Shown: positions 1-8,604 of the stretch, piece after piece
How positions within the stretch are numbered: the stretch's first letter is position 1
Layout: the number at the start of each line of letters is the position of its first letter
The notes under the pieces: model-generated
The model's database searches: none
What the model was told of the DNA's origin: nothing
Seen by the model: only the letters and a program-made list of their open reading frames with translations
Assembly: GCA_944319745.1 (NCBI GenBank)
Contig: CALUET010000012.1
Span: 1-64,000 of the forward strand
Origin: an uncultured Phocaeicola sp.
GTDB lineage: Bacteria > Bacteroidota > Bacteroidia > Bacteroidales > Bacteroidaceae
Reading direction: 5' to 3'
DNA length: 64,000 nt
Translations under genes and position numbers: made by a program

Positions 1-27
1 TGTTTTCTAATTGCAACACTAAGATAA

Positions 28-405
28 GTGAAAAATCTGAAACGGCAAAATCCTGGGCAACTTTTTGTTGCTCAGGAACTTATAAATAAAGTTATAAAGT
101 TAAATTATAGTGTTGCGGAATTAAGGGTCATAACCTTTTTGGAAATGCAGAAGGTGAACGCAGTAAATTCATATGATAGATGTACGGCAACTATGACAGA
201 ACTTTCCGTTGGAATAGACGGCGGATCGGGATTTTCTTCTGATCCGGAGGGAAACTCTCCGAGTAAAGCCCGTAGTTTATGCTGTAATTTTAGGAATAAC
301 GGAATGTTGCTCGATAGTGAAAATGCTAATCGGATTCAGCGTGTTACGAAACAAGCTCAAAGGACGTATTTACGTTTACAGCTTTTTTTATTGCTCAAAG
401 CATGA
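28..405 (+). CDS. hypothetical protein, 125 aa, GTG start
   Basis: I do not recognise this protein. The frame opens with GTG near the window edge and runs 125 codons to a TGA. No signal peptide, membrane segment or known motif is evident; the middle is rich in Ser, Gly and Asn, the end is basic then leucine-rich. It lies upstream of the ExbB gene, on the same strand, separated by about 290 bases in which I see no gene or clear terminator. It could be a real small protein, the remains of a longer gene, or a chance frame. The overlapping frame at 317-514 suggests a possible frameshifted remnant, but this cannot be decided from the sequence alone. Confidence 0.3.
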   Translation: MKNLKRQNPGQLFVAQELINKVIKLNYSVAELRVITFLEMQKVNAVNSYDRCTATMTELSVGIDGGSGFSSDPEGNSPSKARSLCCNFRNNGMLLDSENANRIQRVTKQAQRTYLRLQLFLLLKA

Positions 406-696
406 AATGGAATTATCGCAAGATCGAGAACGTCTTTTCCCTGCAACTTGTTATCGTAGCATTGTCTCTTCATGTAAAAATTTTGTGTTTGCGTTGAGAA
501 AAATTGTGATTTAGTTTTATAATTTCAAATTTTTCATGTTTCTTTGAAGCGGAAAAGCTTGTGTGAAAGAATTTCATTGATTCTTTTGCAAAAGAAGACG
601 AATAGATTTTATAGGAATATTTGAGGAGAAATAAAAATAGATATACTAATATGTGCTTAAATTTTGAAATTCATTATATAAAATAATTAATTAATT

Positions 697-1500
697 ATGG
701 AAACTAATAAAAACAAATCATTCAAAGGAATTGAGTCTGCAGGACTAGTAATTATCGCGTGTTTCATTGTTGCTCTTTGCATCTACCATTTTGTGTTCGG
801 GAATCCGGCTAATTTTATGAATGATGACCCGAATAACCACCCGCTTCCCGGAAATCTGTTGGGAACGATTTATAAAGGAGGTGTAATCGTGCCTGTTATC
901 CAAACGTTGTTACTTACAGTTTTGGCTTTGAGCGTAGAGAGATATTTCACAATTCGCGCTTCTTTCGGTAGAGGTAAACTTGCTACATTTGTGGCTGAAA
1001 TTAAACAAGCTTTGACTAAGGGCGATTTGGAAGCTGCTCAAGCATTGTGCGATAAGCAACGCGGTTCTGTAGCAAATGTTGTTGGTGCTACTTTACGTAA
1101 ATATCGTGAAATGGAAAACACAACAGATTTGACCAAAGATCAGAAGATTTTAGCTATTCAAAAAGAATTGGAAGAAGCTACAGCACTTGAGCTTCCGATG
1201 ATGCAACAAAACTTGCCTATTATCGCAACAATTACAACTTTGGGTACATTGATGGGATTGCTCGGTACAGTTATCGGTATGATCCGTTCATTTGCTGCGT
1301 TGTCTGCTGGTGGTGGAACAGATTCAGTTGCGTTGTCTACCGGTATCTCTGAAGCACTTGTTAATACGGCATTTGGTATCTTGACTGGTGCTTTGGCTGT
1401 TATCTCTTATAACTATTACACAAACAAAATTGATAAGTTGACATATAGCTTGGATGAAGTAGGCTTCTCTATCGTACAGACTTTTGCAGCAACTCATTAA
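697..1500 (+). CDS. exbB: ExbB/TolQ/MotA-family proton channel protein
   Basis: Inner-membrane stator subunit that, with ExbD, uses the proton gradient to energise TonB for outer-membrane transport. The 267-residue protein has predicted membrane segments near residues 16-33, 61-80, 173-196 and 216-240, with the large cytoplasmic loop (about 85-170) and the Gly/Thr-rich MotA/TolQ/ExbB core around 178-232 (TLGTLMGLLGTVIGM). The extra N-terminal helix makes it longer than the proteobacterial form, as is common in Bacteroidetes. It is the first gene of a tight co-directional cluster with two exbD genes and tonB. The family call is secure; which receptors it serves is unknown. Confidence 0.93.
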   Translation: METNKNKSFKGIESAGLVIIACFIVALCIYHFVFGNPANFMNDDPNNHPLPGNLLGTIYKGGVIVPVIQTLLLTVLALSVERYFTIRASFGRGKLATFVAEIKQALTKGDLEAAQALCDKQRGSVANVVGATLRKYREMENTTDLTKDQKILAIQKELEEATALELPMMQQNLPIIATITTLGTLMGLLGTVIGMIRSFAALSAGGGTDSVALSTGISEALVNTAFGILTGALAVISYNYYTNKIDKLTYSLDEVGFSIVQTFAATH

Positions 1501-1533
1501 AAGAATCTTCTTTTATTATTAAATTAATCTATT

Positions 1534-2139
1534 ATGAGTCGGGCTAAGATACAGAAAAAAAGTATGTTTATCGACATGACGGCAATGAGTGATGTAACAG
1601 TGTTGCTGCTTACCTTCTTCATGCTTACGGCAAGTTTCGTGAAGAAAGAGCCTGTGCAAGTTGTTACACCGGCATCCGTTTCTGAAATTAAGATACCAGA
1701 AACGAATATATTGTCGATCTTAGTCGATCCCAGCGGCAAGATCTTTATGAGTCTTGACAAGCAAACTGATATGGCGGCCACGTTGCAAGCAATGGGAGAA
1801 GAATATGGTTTGACCTTTACTCCTCAGGAAGTAAAAAAATTCTCCTTGTTTCAGACATTCGGCGTGCCGATGCAGAATATGAAATCTTTCCTTGCTCTTT
1901 CGACAGAACAGCAGGATAAGATCTTGAAAGACCAAGGGATTCCGTGTGACAGCACTGATAACCAATTCAAATCATGGATACGTAATGCGAGAGGAGTTAA
2001 CCGTGATTTACGTATTGCTATCAAGGCTGACCAGAATACCCCGTATGCAGTAATTAAAAATGTAATGAGCTCACTTCAAGACTTGAAAGAAAATCGATAT
2101 AATTTGATTACTTCTTTGAAGGCAGCTCCTGAAGAATAA
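1534..2139 (+). CDS. exbD: ExbD/TolR-family biopolymer transport protein (first copy)
   Basis: Partner of ExbB in the TonB motor, anchored by a single N-terminal helix with a periplasmic domain. The 201-residue protein shows the ExbD core near residues 14-38 (MTAMSDVTVLLLTFFML), including the membrane aspartate (D20) expected to carry protons. It starts 33 bases after exbB and ends 11 bases before a second exbD. The periplasmic part is longer than in E. coli ExbD (about 140 aa), as in other Bacteroidetes. Two different ExbD subunits in a row suggest a heteromeric motor, which is inference. Confidence 0.92.
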   Translation: MSRAKIQKKSMFIDMTAMSDVTVLLLTFFMLTASFVKKEPVQVVTPASVSEIKIPETNILSILVDPSGKIFMSLDKQTDMAATLQAMGEEYGLTFTPQEVKKFSLFQTFGVPMQNMKSFLALSTEQQDKILKDQGIPCDSTDNQFKSWIRNARGVNRDLRIAIKADQNTPYAVIKNVMSSLQDLKENRYNLITSLKAAPEE

Positions 2140-2150
2140 AAAAGAAGAAT

Positions 2151-2798
2151 ATGGCTGAAATACAAGATAATGGTGGAGAAAAGAAGAAGGGTAAGCAGAA
2201 GAAAATGAATATCCGCGTGGATTTTACTCCGATGGTGGATATGAACATGCTTTTAATTACCTTCTTTATGCTGTGTACATCGTTGAGTAAGCCTCAAACG
2301 ATGGAAATCAGTATGCCTTCTAATGATAAAGATATTACTGAAGAACAAATGAACAAAGTAAAAGCTTCGCAGGCTTTGACATTGTTATTGGGCGATGAAG
2401 GTAAATTATATTATTATGAAGGGGAACCTGATTATAAGGATTATTCGTCTTTGAAAGAAACGACTTATGATGCTGACGGCTTACGTGCTCTATTATTGCG
2501 CAAGAATTATGATGCAGTAATGAAGGTCCGTGAACTGAAACAAAAGAAAGCCAATCTTGAGATAACGGATGAAGAATGCAAAAAGCAAATCTCAGAAGTG
2601 AAATCGGGTAAGGATACACCGACTGTAATTATTAAGGCTACTGATAAATCTACGTACAAGAATCTGATTGATGCCTTGGACGAAATGCAGATTTGCAGTA
2701 TAGGAAAATATGTCATTGTCGATATTGCCGAAGGAGATCTTTTCCTGATTGATAATTACACTTCTCAGGGTGAGTTAAGTAAGAATGCGGTAAGTTGA
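2151..2798 (+). CDS. exbD: ExbD/TolR-family biopolymer transport protein (second copy)
   Basis: Second ExbD-type subunit, 215 residues, with a Lys-rich cytoplasmic start, the motif FTPMVDMNMLLITFFM near residues 24-40 (membrane Asp at about 30) and a periplasmic region that ends in a ValValAsp-type strand. It differs clearly from the preceding copy outside the helix, so this is an old paralogue pair rather than a recent tandem duplication. It sits between the first exbD and tonB with short gaps, so all four genes are probably one transcript. Confidence 0.92.
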   Translation: MAEIQDNGGEKKKGKQKKMNIRVDFTPMVDMNMLLITFFMLCTSLSKPQTMEISMPSNDKDITEEQMNKVKASQALTLLLGDEGKLYYYEGEPDYKDYSSLKETTYDADGLRALLLRKNYDAVMKVRELKQKKANLEITDEECKKQISEVKSGKDTPTVIIKATDKSTYKNLIDALDEMQICSIGKYVIVDIAEGDLFLIDNYTSQGELSKNAVS

Positions 2799-2823
2799 AA
2801 TGTGTAACGCCTAAAAAGTATTT

Positions 2824-3639
2824 ATGTCTAAAATTGATTTAACATCTTTGGAATGGTGTGAACTCATTTTCAAAGATAGGAATAAGAGTTATGGCGCATA
2901 TAAAATGCGTCGAGATTTGGGACGGCGTCAGATCGCAGCCCTGATCATTGTGACGGTTATTGCAATTGTCGGTTTTACTCTTCCTCGTTTGATCAGCATG
3001 GCACTGCCGGAGAAGAAAGAAGAAATGGTGGAGGTAACTCAGTTATCAATATTGGATGAACCGGAGATAAAGGATGAAAATATTATCAAGAAAGTCGATC
3101 CGATAGCTCCTCCTCCAGCTCTTAAGAGTACAATCAAGTTTACTCCTCCGGTTATTAAAAAGGATGAAGAAGTGCAAGACGAGGATGAATTGAAAAGCCA
3201 GGACGATTTGAATGAAACAAAAGTTCAGATTTCTATAGCCGATGTGAAAGGTAATGATGAATTGAACGGACAGGATATTGCCGACCTTCAAGAAGTTATT
3301 ACAAAAGCTCCGGAGGAAAAAGAGGAACCTTACACCGTGGTGGAACAGATGCCTCAATTCCCGGGAGGAGATGCAGCATTATTGGAATATATATCAAGTA
3401 AGCTGGTTTATCCGGTTGTCGCTCAAGAAGCAGGAGTACAAGGTGTGGTAGTTTTGCGTTTTGTCGTTTCGCCGGAAGGAAAAGTAGAAAATGTAGAAGT
3501 ACTCCGTTCATTGGATCCTTCCTGTGATAAAGAGGCGATACGTGTAGTACAATCACTGCCTCAATTTATTCCGGGAAAACAAAACGGTAAAGCTGTTCCT
3601 GTGTATTTTACTTGTCCTATTAGATTCCAATTACGATAA
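2824..3639 (+). CDS. tonB: energy transducer TonB
   Basis: Transmits ExbBD energy across the periplasm to TonB-dependent receptors. The 271-residue protein has a cytoplasmic start with a motif common in Bacteroidetes TonB (FKDRNKSYGAYKMRR, residues 16-30), one membrane helix (about 36-55), an acidic and proline-containing periplasmic linker (about 60-180), and a C-terminal TonB domain from about 190 (YPVVAQEAGVQGVVVLRFVV) to the end. It follows exbB and both exbD genes directly and is followed after 9 bases by a PstS-like lipoprotein gene, a grouping often seen in this phylum. Confidence 0.93.
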   Translation: MSKIDLTSLEWCELIFKDRNKSYGAYKMRRDLGRRQIAALIIVTVIAIVGFTLPRLISMALPEKKEEMVEVTQLSILDEPEIKDENIIKKVDPIAPPPALKSTIKFTPPVIKKDEEVQDEDELKSQDDLNETKVQISIADVKGNDELNGQDIADLQEVITKAPEEKEEPYTVVEQMPQFPGGDAALLEYISSKLVYPVVAQEAGVQGVVVLRFVVSPEGKVENVEVLRSLDPSCDKEAIRVVQSLPQFIPGKQNGKAVPVYFTCPIRFQLR

Positions 3640-3648
3640 AGGATGTGT

Positions 3649-4590
3649 ATGAAAAGAGGATTGATCGTTTATTTTTTGTGCATGCTGGCATTGGTTTCAT
3701 GCAGGAATACGAAGAGCAATGGAGATAGCGAGACATTGTATTCCGGAAAAATAAAGATTGCCGTTGACGAATCTTTTAAGCCGATAATGGAAGAAGAACT
3801 GCAAGTATATCATGCTTTAACGCCGGAAGCGTTGATCACCCCGATATATTGCAGTGAAGTAGAAGCCATGAATCTGTTTTTGAAGGATAGCGTTCGTATG
3901 GTAATAGCCAATCGAAGCTTGACAGAGCGCGAGTTGTCTTCTTTTCATACACGTAAATTTTTCCCCGAATCAGTGCGGATGGCTGTTAGCGGAATTGCAC
4001 TGATTATAAATAAGAACAATCCCGATTCATTGATTTCCGTCAATAACTTTCGGGATATTCTTACGGGAAAAATTACAACATGGAAAGAATTGAACCCGAA
4101 ATCGGCCTTGGGAAAGTTACACGTCGTTTTTGATAATCCCAATTCCGGGTTAATTCATTATGCAATAGATTCGATTTGTCGGGGAGAACAACTGGCGTTG
4201 TCTTTAAAAGCCCGAAAAACAAACGGAGAAGTAATAGATTACGTTGCGTCTACGCCGGATGCGATGGGGATAATAGGTGCCAATTGGATAGGAAATGCGG
4301 CAGATTCAACCCGACTCTCATTTAATGAAAGTGTGAGGGTGATGGCCGTCAGCAATGCGGAACACGTAACGCCTGAGAATAGTTTTAAACCATATCAGGC
4401 TTATCTTGCATTGAAAAAATATCCGTTGACTCACGATGTCTTTATTTTGATAAACGATCCCAAAGGAGCTCTACCTACGGGGTTGATGACATTTCTTACA
4501 GGAGATAGGGGACAACGGATCATTCTTAAATCCGGACTCGTTCCGGCCACACAGCCTATTCGTGTGGTGAATGTGAAAGATGAATATTAA
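3649..4590 (+). CDS. PstS-like substrate-binding lipoprotein
   Basis: Periplasmic phosphate-binding-type protein. It has a lipoprotein signal (MKRGLIVYFLCMLALVSC, Cys as lipidation site) and a PBP-like fold: an N-terminal half ending in a ser/thr-poor ligand loop and the family region 'NNFRDILTGKITTWKELNP' typical of PstS-like domains. I chose the second ATG (3649) because AAAGGA lies just upstream; an ATG six bases earlier is possible. No PstCAB transporter genes follow. In this phylum such a gene is commonly linked to exbBD-tonB, so a role in the TonB system or cell envelope rather than ABC phosphate uptake is likely, but unproven. A phosphate transporter of the PiT type lies 3 kb downstream. 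Confidence 0.75.
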   Translation: MKRGLIVYFLCMLALVSCRNTKSNGDSETLYSGKIKIAVDESFKPIMEEELQVYHALTPEALITPIYCSEVEAMNLFLKDSVRMVIANRSLTERELSSFHTRKFFPESVRMAVSGIALIINKNNPDSLISVNNFRDILTGKITTWKELNPKSALGKLHVVFDNPNSGLIHYAIDSICRGEQLALSLKARKTNGEVIDYVASTPDAMGIIGANWIGNAADSTRLSFNESVRVMAVSNAEHVTPENSFKPYQAYLALKKYPLTHDVFILINDPKGALPTGLMTFLTGDRGQRIILKSGLVPATQPIRVVNVKDEY

Positions 4591-4610
4591 CGATTTAGTA
4601 ATAGCTGATA

Positions 4611-6041
4611 ATGAAAATGAGATTTTTATGTGTAGCATGTTGTTGCATGTTATTTTCTGTTTCCTTGTCTGCGCAAGAATCGTTGGATGCTGAATTGAGT
4701 CGGAAGGTAAATACGATTGCCGAAACAATAAAAAGCAATCCGGATTCTGCAGAAGACGAATTTGACGATTTATTAAAAGGAAAGAACAAAAAGAATATAT
4801 CTTTATTGATTGCTATCGGAAGGGCTTATTTGGCTAACGAAATGATAGAGGAAGCTCAAGGCTATGCCGATCGTGCAAGAAAGGTTGACTCTAAGTCTTC
4901 TTTGGTTTATTTATTCGCTGGTGACATTGCTTTGGCTCAGAAAAATGTAGGAAAGGCGTGCGGTTATTATGAACAAGCTATGTTGTTTGATGAAGATTGC
5001 TACGATGCTTATTATAAATATGCGCGTGCTTATATGGGAGTTAACCCTCAACTTTCAGTGGATAAGTTGACTGAGTTGAAAACAAAACACCCGGAGAATA
5101 TTGATGTGGATCGCGAGTTGGCCAATGTTTATTACTATATGGGCAAATATAGCGAGGCAAAGTCGGCTTACGATGACTTTATGGCTCAGGGAAAACCCAA
5201 CGTACAAGATTACGCTCATTACGCCATGTTGCTTTATTTGAATAAGAATTATCAGCAATCTCTGGACATGGCTGCGAAAGGACTTTCCGAGGATGCAAAT
5301 AATCATCTGCTGAAACGTTTGAAAATGTACAATTTGTATGAGTTGAAATCTTATAAAGATGGATTAACGGCAGCAGATAGTTTTTTCCAGGATCCTACGA
5401 GTCCTGATTATGTTTATCTGGATTATTTATACTGCGGACGCTTATATTTGGCAGATCAACAACCTGAAAAAGCATTTGAAAATTTCAATAAAGCTCTCGA
5501 ATTAGATGCGAATAAGGAACATCCGGAAGCGATAAAGGAGGTCTCTGAAGCGTATGAATCTTTGCAAAATTATCCGGAAGCCATACGTTTGTATCAGCTT
5601 TATATGGATGCTATTGGCGATAAAGCAGAGATTAGCGACTTGTTCTTATTCGGAAGATTAAATTATATGGCAGCCGGAATGGCGGGAGTGACCGAAGAAG
5701 ACAAGAAGGCGTATCTGACAAAAGCCGACGAAATCTTTGGAGAAGTTTCTCAACGTGTTCCCGAAAATTATCTGGGCTATTTCTGGAGAGCGCGTACAAA
5801 TGCCATGGCCGATCCTGAAACAGTCGACGGTTTGGCTAAACCTTACTACGAATCGGCGTTGGCTATATTGGAAAAGAACCCGAACTCTTCAAAATCTATC
5901 ATGATAGAGTGCGAAAGTTATTTGGGATATTATTATTTCTTGCAGAAAGATTACGAACAATCTAAGGTTTATTGGAACAAGATTCTTTCGTTGGATCCTG
6001 AAAATGAAACAGCAAAGCAAGCCCTTGAAGGACTTAAATAA
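4611..6041 (+). CDS. secreted tetratricopeptide repeat protein
   Basis: A 476-residue protein with a cleavable signal peptide (residues 1-21, ending SLSAQ) followed by repeated TPR helices from about residue 55 to the C terminus; clear units include 'AKSAYDDFMAQGKPN', 'PEKAFENFNKALELD' and 'YEQSKVYWNKILSLDPEN'. TPR arrays bind other proteins; no enzyme domain is visible. It starts 20 bases after the PstS-like gene and is probably the last gene of the exbB-tonB transcript. Its periplasmic location and linkage suggest a scaffold around the TonB machinery, which is inference. Confidence 0.8.
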   Translation: MKMRFLCVACCCMLFSVSLSAQESLDAELSRKVNTIAETIKSNPDSAEDEFDDLLKGKNKKNISLLIAIGRAYLANEMIEEAQGYADRARKVDSKSSLVYLFAGDIALAQKNVGKACGYYEQAMLFDEDCYDAYYKYARAYMGVNPQLSVDKLTELKTKHPENIDVDRELANVYYYMGKYSEAKSAYDDFMAQGKPNVQDYAHYAMLLYLNKNYQQSLDMAAKGLSEDANNHLLKRLKMYNLYELKSYKDGLTAADSFFQDPTSPDYVYLDYLYCGRLYLADQQPEKAFENFNKALELDANKEHPEAIKEVSEAYESLQNYPEAIRLYQLYMDAIGDKAEISDLFLFGRLNYMAAGMAGVTEEDKKAYLTKADEIFGEVSQRVPENYLGYFWRARTNAMADPETVDGLAKPYYESALAILEKNPNSSKSIMIECESYLGYYYFLQKDYEQSKVYWNKILSLDPENETAKQALEGLK

Positions 6042-6146
6042 ACCGAAAAATATAAGAGGATAAAAAAACAAATGAAGTCGTTACTGACAGTTATGCCGAC
6101 GGGCATTAAAAAGAAAAGCTGTATGATGTAATTAATAATACCTTCA

Positions 6147-6782
6147 ATGGATTTTTTTATCGACTTTATTTTGCATATTGATCGACACATGATAGAACTC
6201 GTAGAGAGCTATCATGTGTGGACCTATGCAATCTTATTCCTGATTATTTTCTGCGAAACAGGGTTAGTCGTAACCCCTTTCTTACCCGGCGATTCGTTGC
6301 TTTTCGTAGCCGGTGCCATTTCTTCTTTACCCGGAATTCCATTAGAAATTGAAATACTTGTCTTAGTATTGTTTGCAGCCGCCGTTTTAGGCGATTCTTG
6401 CAACTATATGATAGGGCATTTCTTTGGGAAGAAACTGTTCGGCAATCCCCATTCTAAAATTTTTAAGCAAGAGTATTTGGAAAAAACTCATGCTTTTTTT
6501 CGCAAATATGGCGGCAAAACCATTATTATAGCTCGTTTTGTTCCGATCGTAAGAACGTTTGCTCCTTTTGTGGCCGGGATGGGGAAAATGCATTATTATT
6601 ACTTTATGCTTTATAACTTGCTGGGAGCGGCTTTATGGATCATGCTGTTCTGTTTCCTGGGGTATTTCTTCGGAAATCTGCCTTTTGTGCAGGAAAACTT
6701 GAAACTATTCCTGCTGGCGATTATAATTGTCTCTTTGCTTCCGGCTGTTATTGAAGTTGTACGTGTTAAATTTCAGAAGTAA
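6147..6782 (+). CDS. DedA-family membrane protein
   Basis: DedA proteins are inner-membrane proteins (now linked to lipid-carrier flipping and envelope homeostasis). The 211-residue protein has the family signature: an acidic residue in FCETGLVV (E37), the PGDS motif (47-50), an acidic GDSCNY segment (82-87) and the basic motif [16 protein letters not shown] (129-144) with two arginines. Several hydrophobic segments span the protein. It precedes the DUF47/PiT pair by 19 bases and may be co-transcribed with it. Substrate is not predictable here. Confidence 0.9.
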   Translation: MDFFIDFILHIDRHMIELVESYHVWTYAILFLIIFCETGLVVTPFLPGDSLLFVAGAISSLPGIPLEIEILVLVLFAAAVLGDSCNYMIGHFFGKKLFGNPHSKIFKQEYLEKTHAFFRKYGGKTIIIARFVPIVRTFAPFVAGMGKMHYYYFMLYNLLGAALWIMLFCFLGYFFGNLPFVQENLKLFLLAIIIVSLLPAVIEVVRVKFQK

Positions 6783-6801
6783 ATATTTTTAATCCATTCT
6801 T

Positions 6802-7449
6802 ATGAAGAATTCGTTATTGAGTCGTTTCGCTCCTAAGGAAACAAAATTTTTCCCAATGCTGAAGCAATTATCTAAAACCGTAGCTTCGGCTTCTGAGTTG
6901 TTAACCGAAAGCTTGAAGCATAGCACTTCGGAAGAACGTTTGGATTATTACCGTAAGATTAAAGATGTAGAGCGTGAGGGTGATCAGATTACCAACCGCA
7001 TCTTTGATGAACTTGGAAAAACTTTCATCACCCCGTTTGATCGTGAAGACATTCACGACCTGGCCTTCTCCATTGATGATGTAACTGATGGGATTAATAG
7101 TGCGGCGAAACGTATCGCAATTTATAATCCGCGTGAGATAGGGGATAGCGGGAAAGAACTTGCTTCATTGATACAGCAGGGAGCATCTCTTGTTTGCAAG
7201 GCTATGGATGAACTGGAGACATTTACGAAGAATCCGGCTTCTTTGAGTGAGTGTTGTGTGAAACTTCACGACTTGGAAAACCGCGCGGACGATATATATG
7301 AGTTGTTTATTACCCAACTTTTCAGCAATGAGAAAGACTGCATTGAGCTTATTAAGATAAAAGAAATCATGCAGGAACTGGAAAAGGCGACGGATGCGGC
7401 CGAGCATGTGGGGAAAATCCTGAAAAGTTTGATTGTAAAATATGCTTGA
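6802..7449 (+). CDS. DUF47 family PhoU-like protein
   Basis: Cytoplasmic all-helical PhoU-like protein (DUF47) that usually accompanies PiT-type transporters and is thought to regulate them. The 215 residues are almost entirely charged amphipathic helices; the segments 'IKDVEREGDQITNRIFDEL' and 'LHDLENRADDIYELFI' carry the repeated E/D-x-x-x-D metal-binding pattern of PhoU proteins. It lies 12 bases before the PiT gene, the classical gene pair. Confidence 0.9.
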   Translation: MKNSLLSRFAPKETKFFPMLKQLSKTVASASELLTESLKHSTSEERLDYYRKIKDVEREGDQITNRIFDELGKTFITPFDREDIHDLAFSIDDVTDGINSAAKRIAIYNPREIGDSGKELASLIQQGASLVCKAMDELETFTKNPASLSECCVKLHDLENRADDIYELFITQLFSNEKDCIELIKIKEIMQELEKATDAAEHVGKILKSLIVKYA

Positions 7450-7461
7450 AAACAGTGAATT

Positions 7462-8478
7462 ATGGAATTGTTGATCGTTATCATCATCCTGGCTCTTGCT
7501 TTCGATTATATTAATGGCTTTCATGATGCCGCAAACTCTATAGCAACTATTGTTTCGACCAAGGTATTGACACCGTTCCAAGCTGTCGTTTGGGCTGCAT
7601 TTTTTAACTTTGTCGCATTCTTTATTGCTAAGTACATTATCGGAGGTTTCGGTATTGCCAATACGGTATCGAAGACCGTTTATGAAGAATATATTACGTT
7701 GCCCATTATTCTTGCCGGGGTAATCGCCGCGATTATTTGGAATTTGCTTACGTGGTGGAAAGGCATCCCTTCTTCATCTTCTCACACGCTTATAGGTGGT
7801 TTTGCCGGAGCTGCAATCATGGCGAACGGTTTCGGTGCCATTCAGACCGCTATTATTCTCAAAATTGTACTCTTTATTTTCCTTGCTCCACTTATCGGTA
7901 TGATTGTGGCTTTCGTGTTCACCTTGTTGGTCTTAAACATTTGTCGTAAGGCAAGACCGCATTCGGCTGAACATTGGTTTAAGAAGCTGCAATTGGTTTC
8001 TTCCGCATTGTTCAGTATCGGACACGGATTGAATGACTCGCAGAAGGTGATGGGTATTATTGCTGCTGCAATGATTGCTGCACATTCGCAGGGGCTCGGT
8101 ATGGGCATAAACGATATATCCGATTTGCCCAATTGGGTAGCTTTTGCATGTTTTACGGCAATTTCTCTCGGAACGATGTCGGGAGGTTGGAAGATTGTCA
8201 AGACTATGGGCAGTAAGATTACACGTGTGACGCCTTTGGAAGGTGTGGTGGCCGAGACTGCCGGTGCGTTTACTTTGTATCTGACGGAGTATCTGAAGAT
8301 ACCGGTTAGTACGACGCATACCATCGCCGGTGCCATTATTGGTGTGGGAGCAACGAAGCGTCTTTCTGCTGTTCGTTGGGGAATCACAAAAAGTTTACTC
8401 ACCGCATGGGTGCTGACAATTCCGGTTAGTGCTCTTCTGGCGGCAATTATTTATAGTATTGTCGCGCTGTTTGTGTAA
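7462..8478 (+). CDS. pit: PiT-family inorganic phosphate transporter
   Basis: Low-affinity phosphate (or metal-phosphate) symporter in the inner membrane. The 338-residue protein carries both inverted-repeat signatures of the family: GFHDAANSIATIVST (residues 19-33) and GHGLNDSQKVMG near the middle, each with a hydrophobic membrane context. It is shorter than E. coli PitA because the central loop between the two halves is small. It pairs with the upstream DUF47 gene and ends before a strong hairpin terminator. The substrate is inferred from the family. Confidence 0.93.
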   Translation: MELLIVIIILALAFDYINGFHDAANSIATIVSTKVLTPFQAVVWAAFFNFVAFFIAKYIIGGFGIANTVSKTVYEEYITLPIILAGVIAAIIWNLLTWWKGIPSSSSHTLIGGFAGAAIMANGFGAIQTAIILKIVLFIFLAPLIGMIVAFVFTLLVLNICRKARPHSAEHWFKKLQLVSSALFSIGHGLNDSQKVMGIIAAAMIAAHSQGLGMGINDISDLPNWVAFACFTAISLGTMSGGWKIVKTMGSKITRVTPLEGVVAETAGAFTLYLTEYLKIPVSTTHTIAGAIIGVGATKRLSAVRWGITKSLLTAWVLTIPVSALLAAIIYSIVALFV

Positions 8479-8514
8479 AAAAGATTCTTGTATTAAATAA
8501 AAAATACCGGTTTG

Positions 8515-8564
8515 TTCCGGCAAAAAGGAAAGACATATTCTTCTTTTTGCCGGAATTCTTTTTC
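8515..8564. terminator. intrinsic terminator between pit and tex
   Basis: A 13-bp perfect inverted repeat (8515-8527 TTCCGGCAAAAAG with 8543-8555) is followed on the + strand by TTCTTTTT. It closes the phosphate transporter transcript and, since an A-rich run lies on the other side, may also serve the convergent tex gene. Confidence 0.8.
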
Positions 8565-8604
8565 CCCGTGGCAGGCGAGGGGTAATGACAGGAAGCGGGA
8601 TGTT

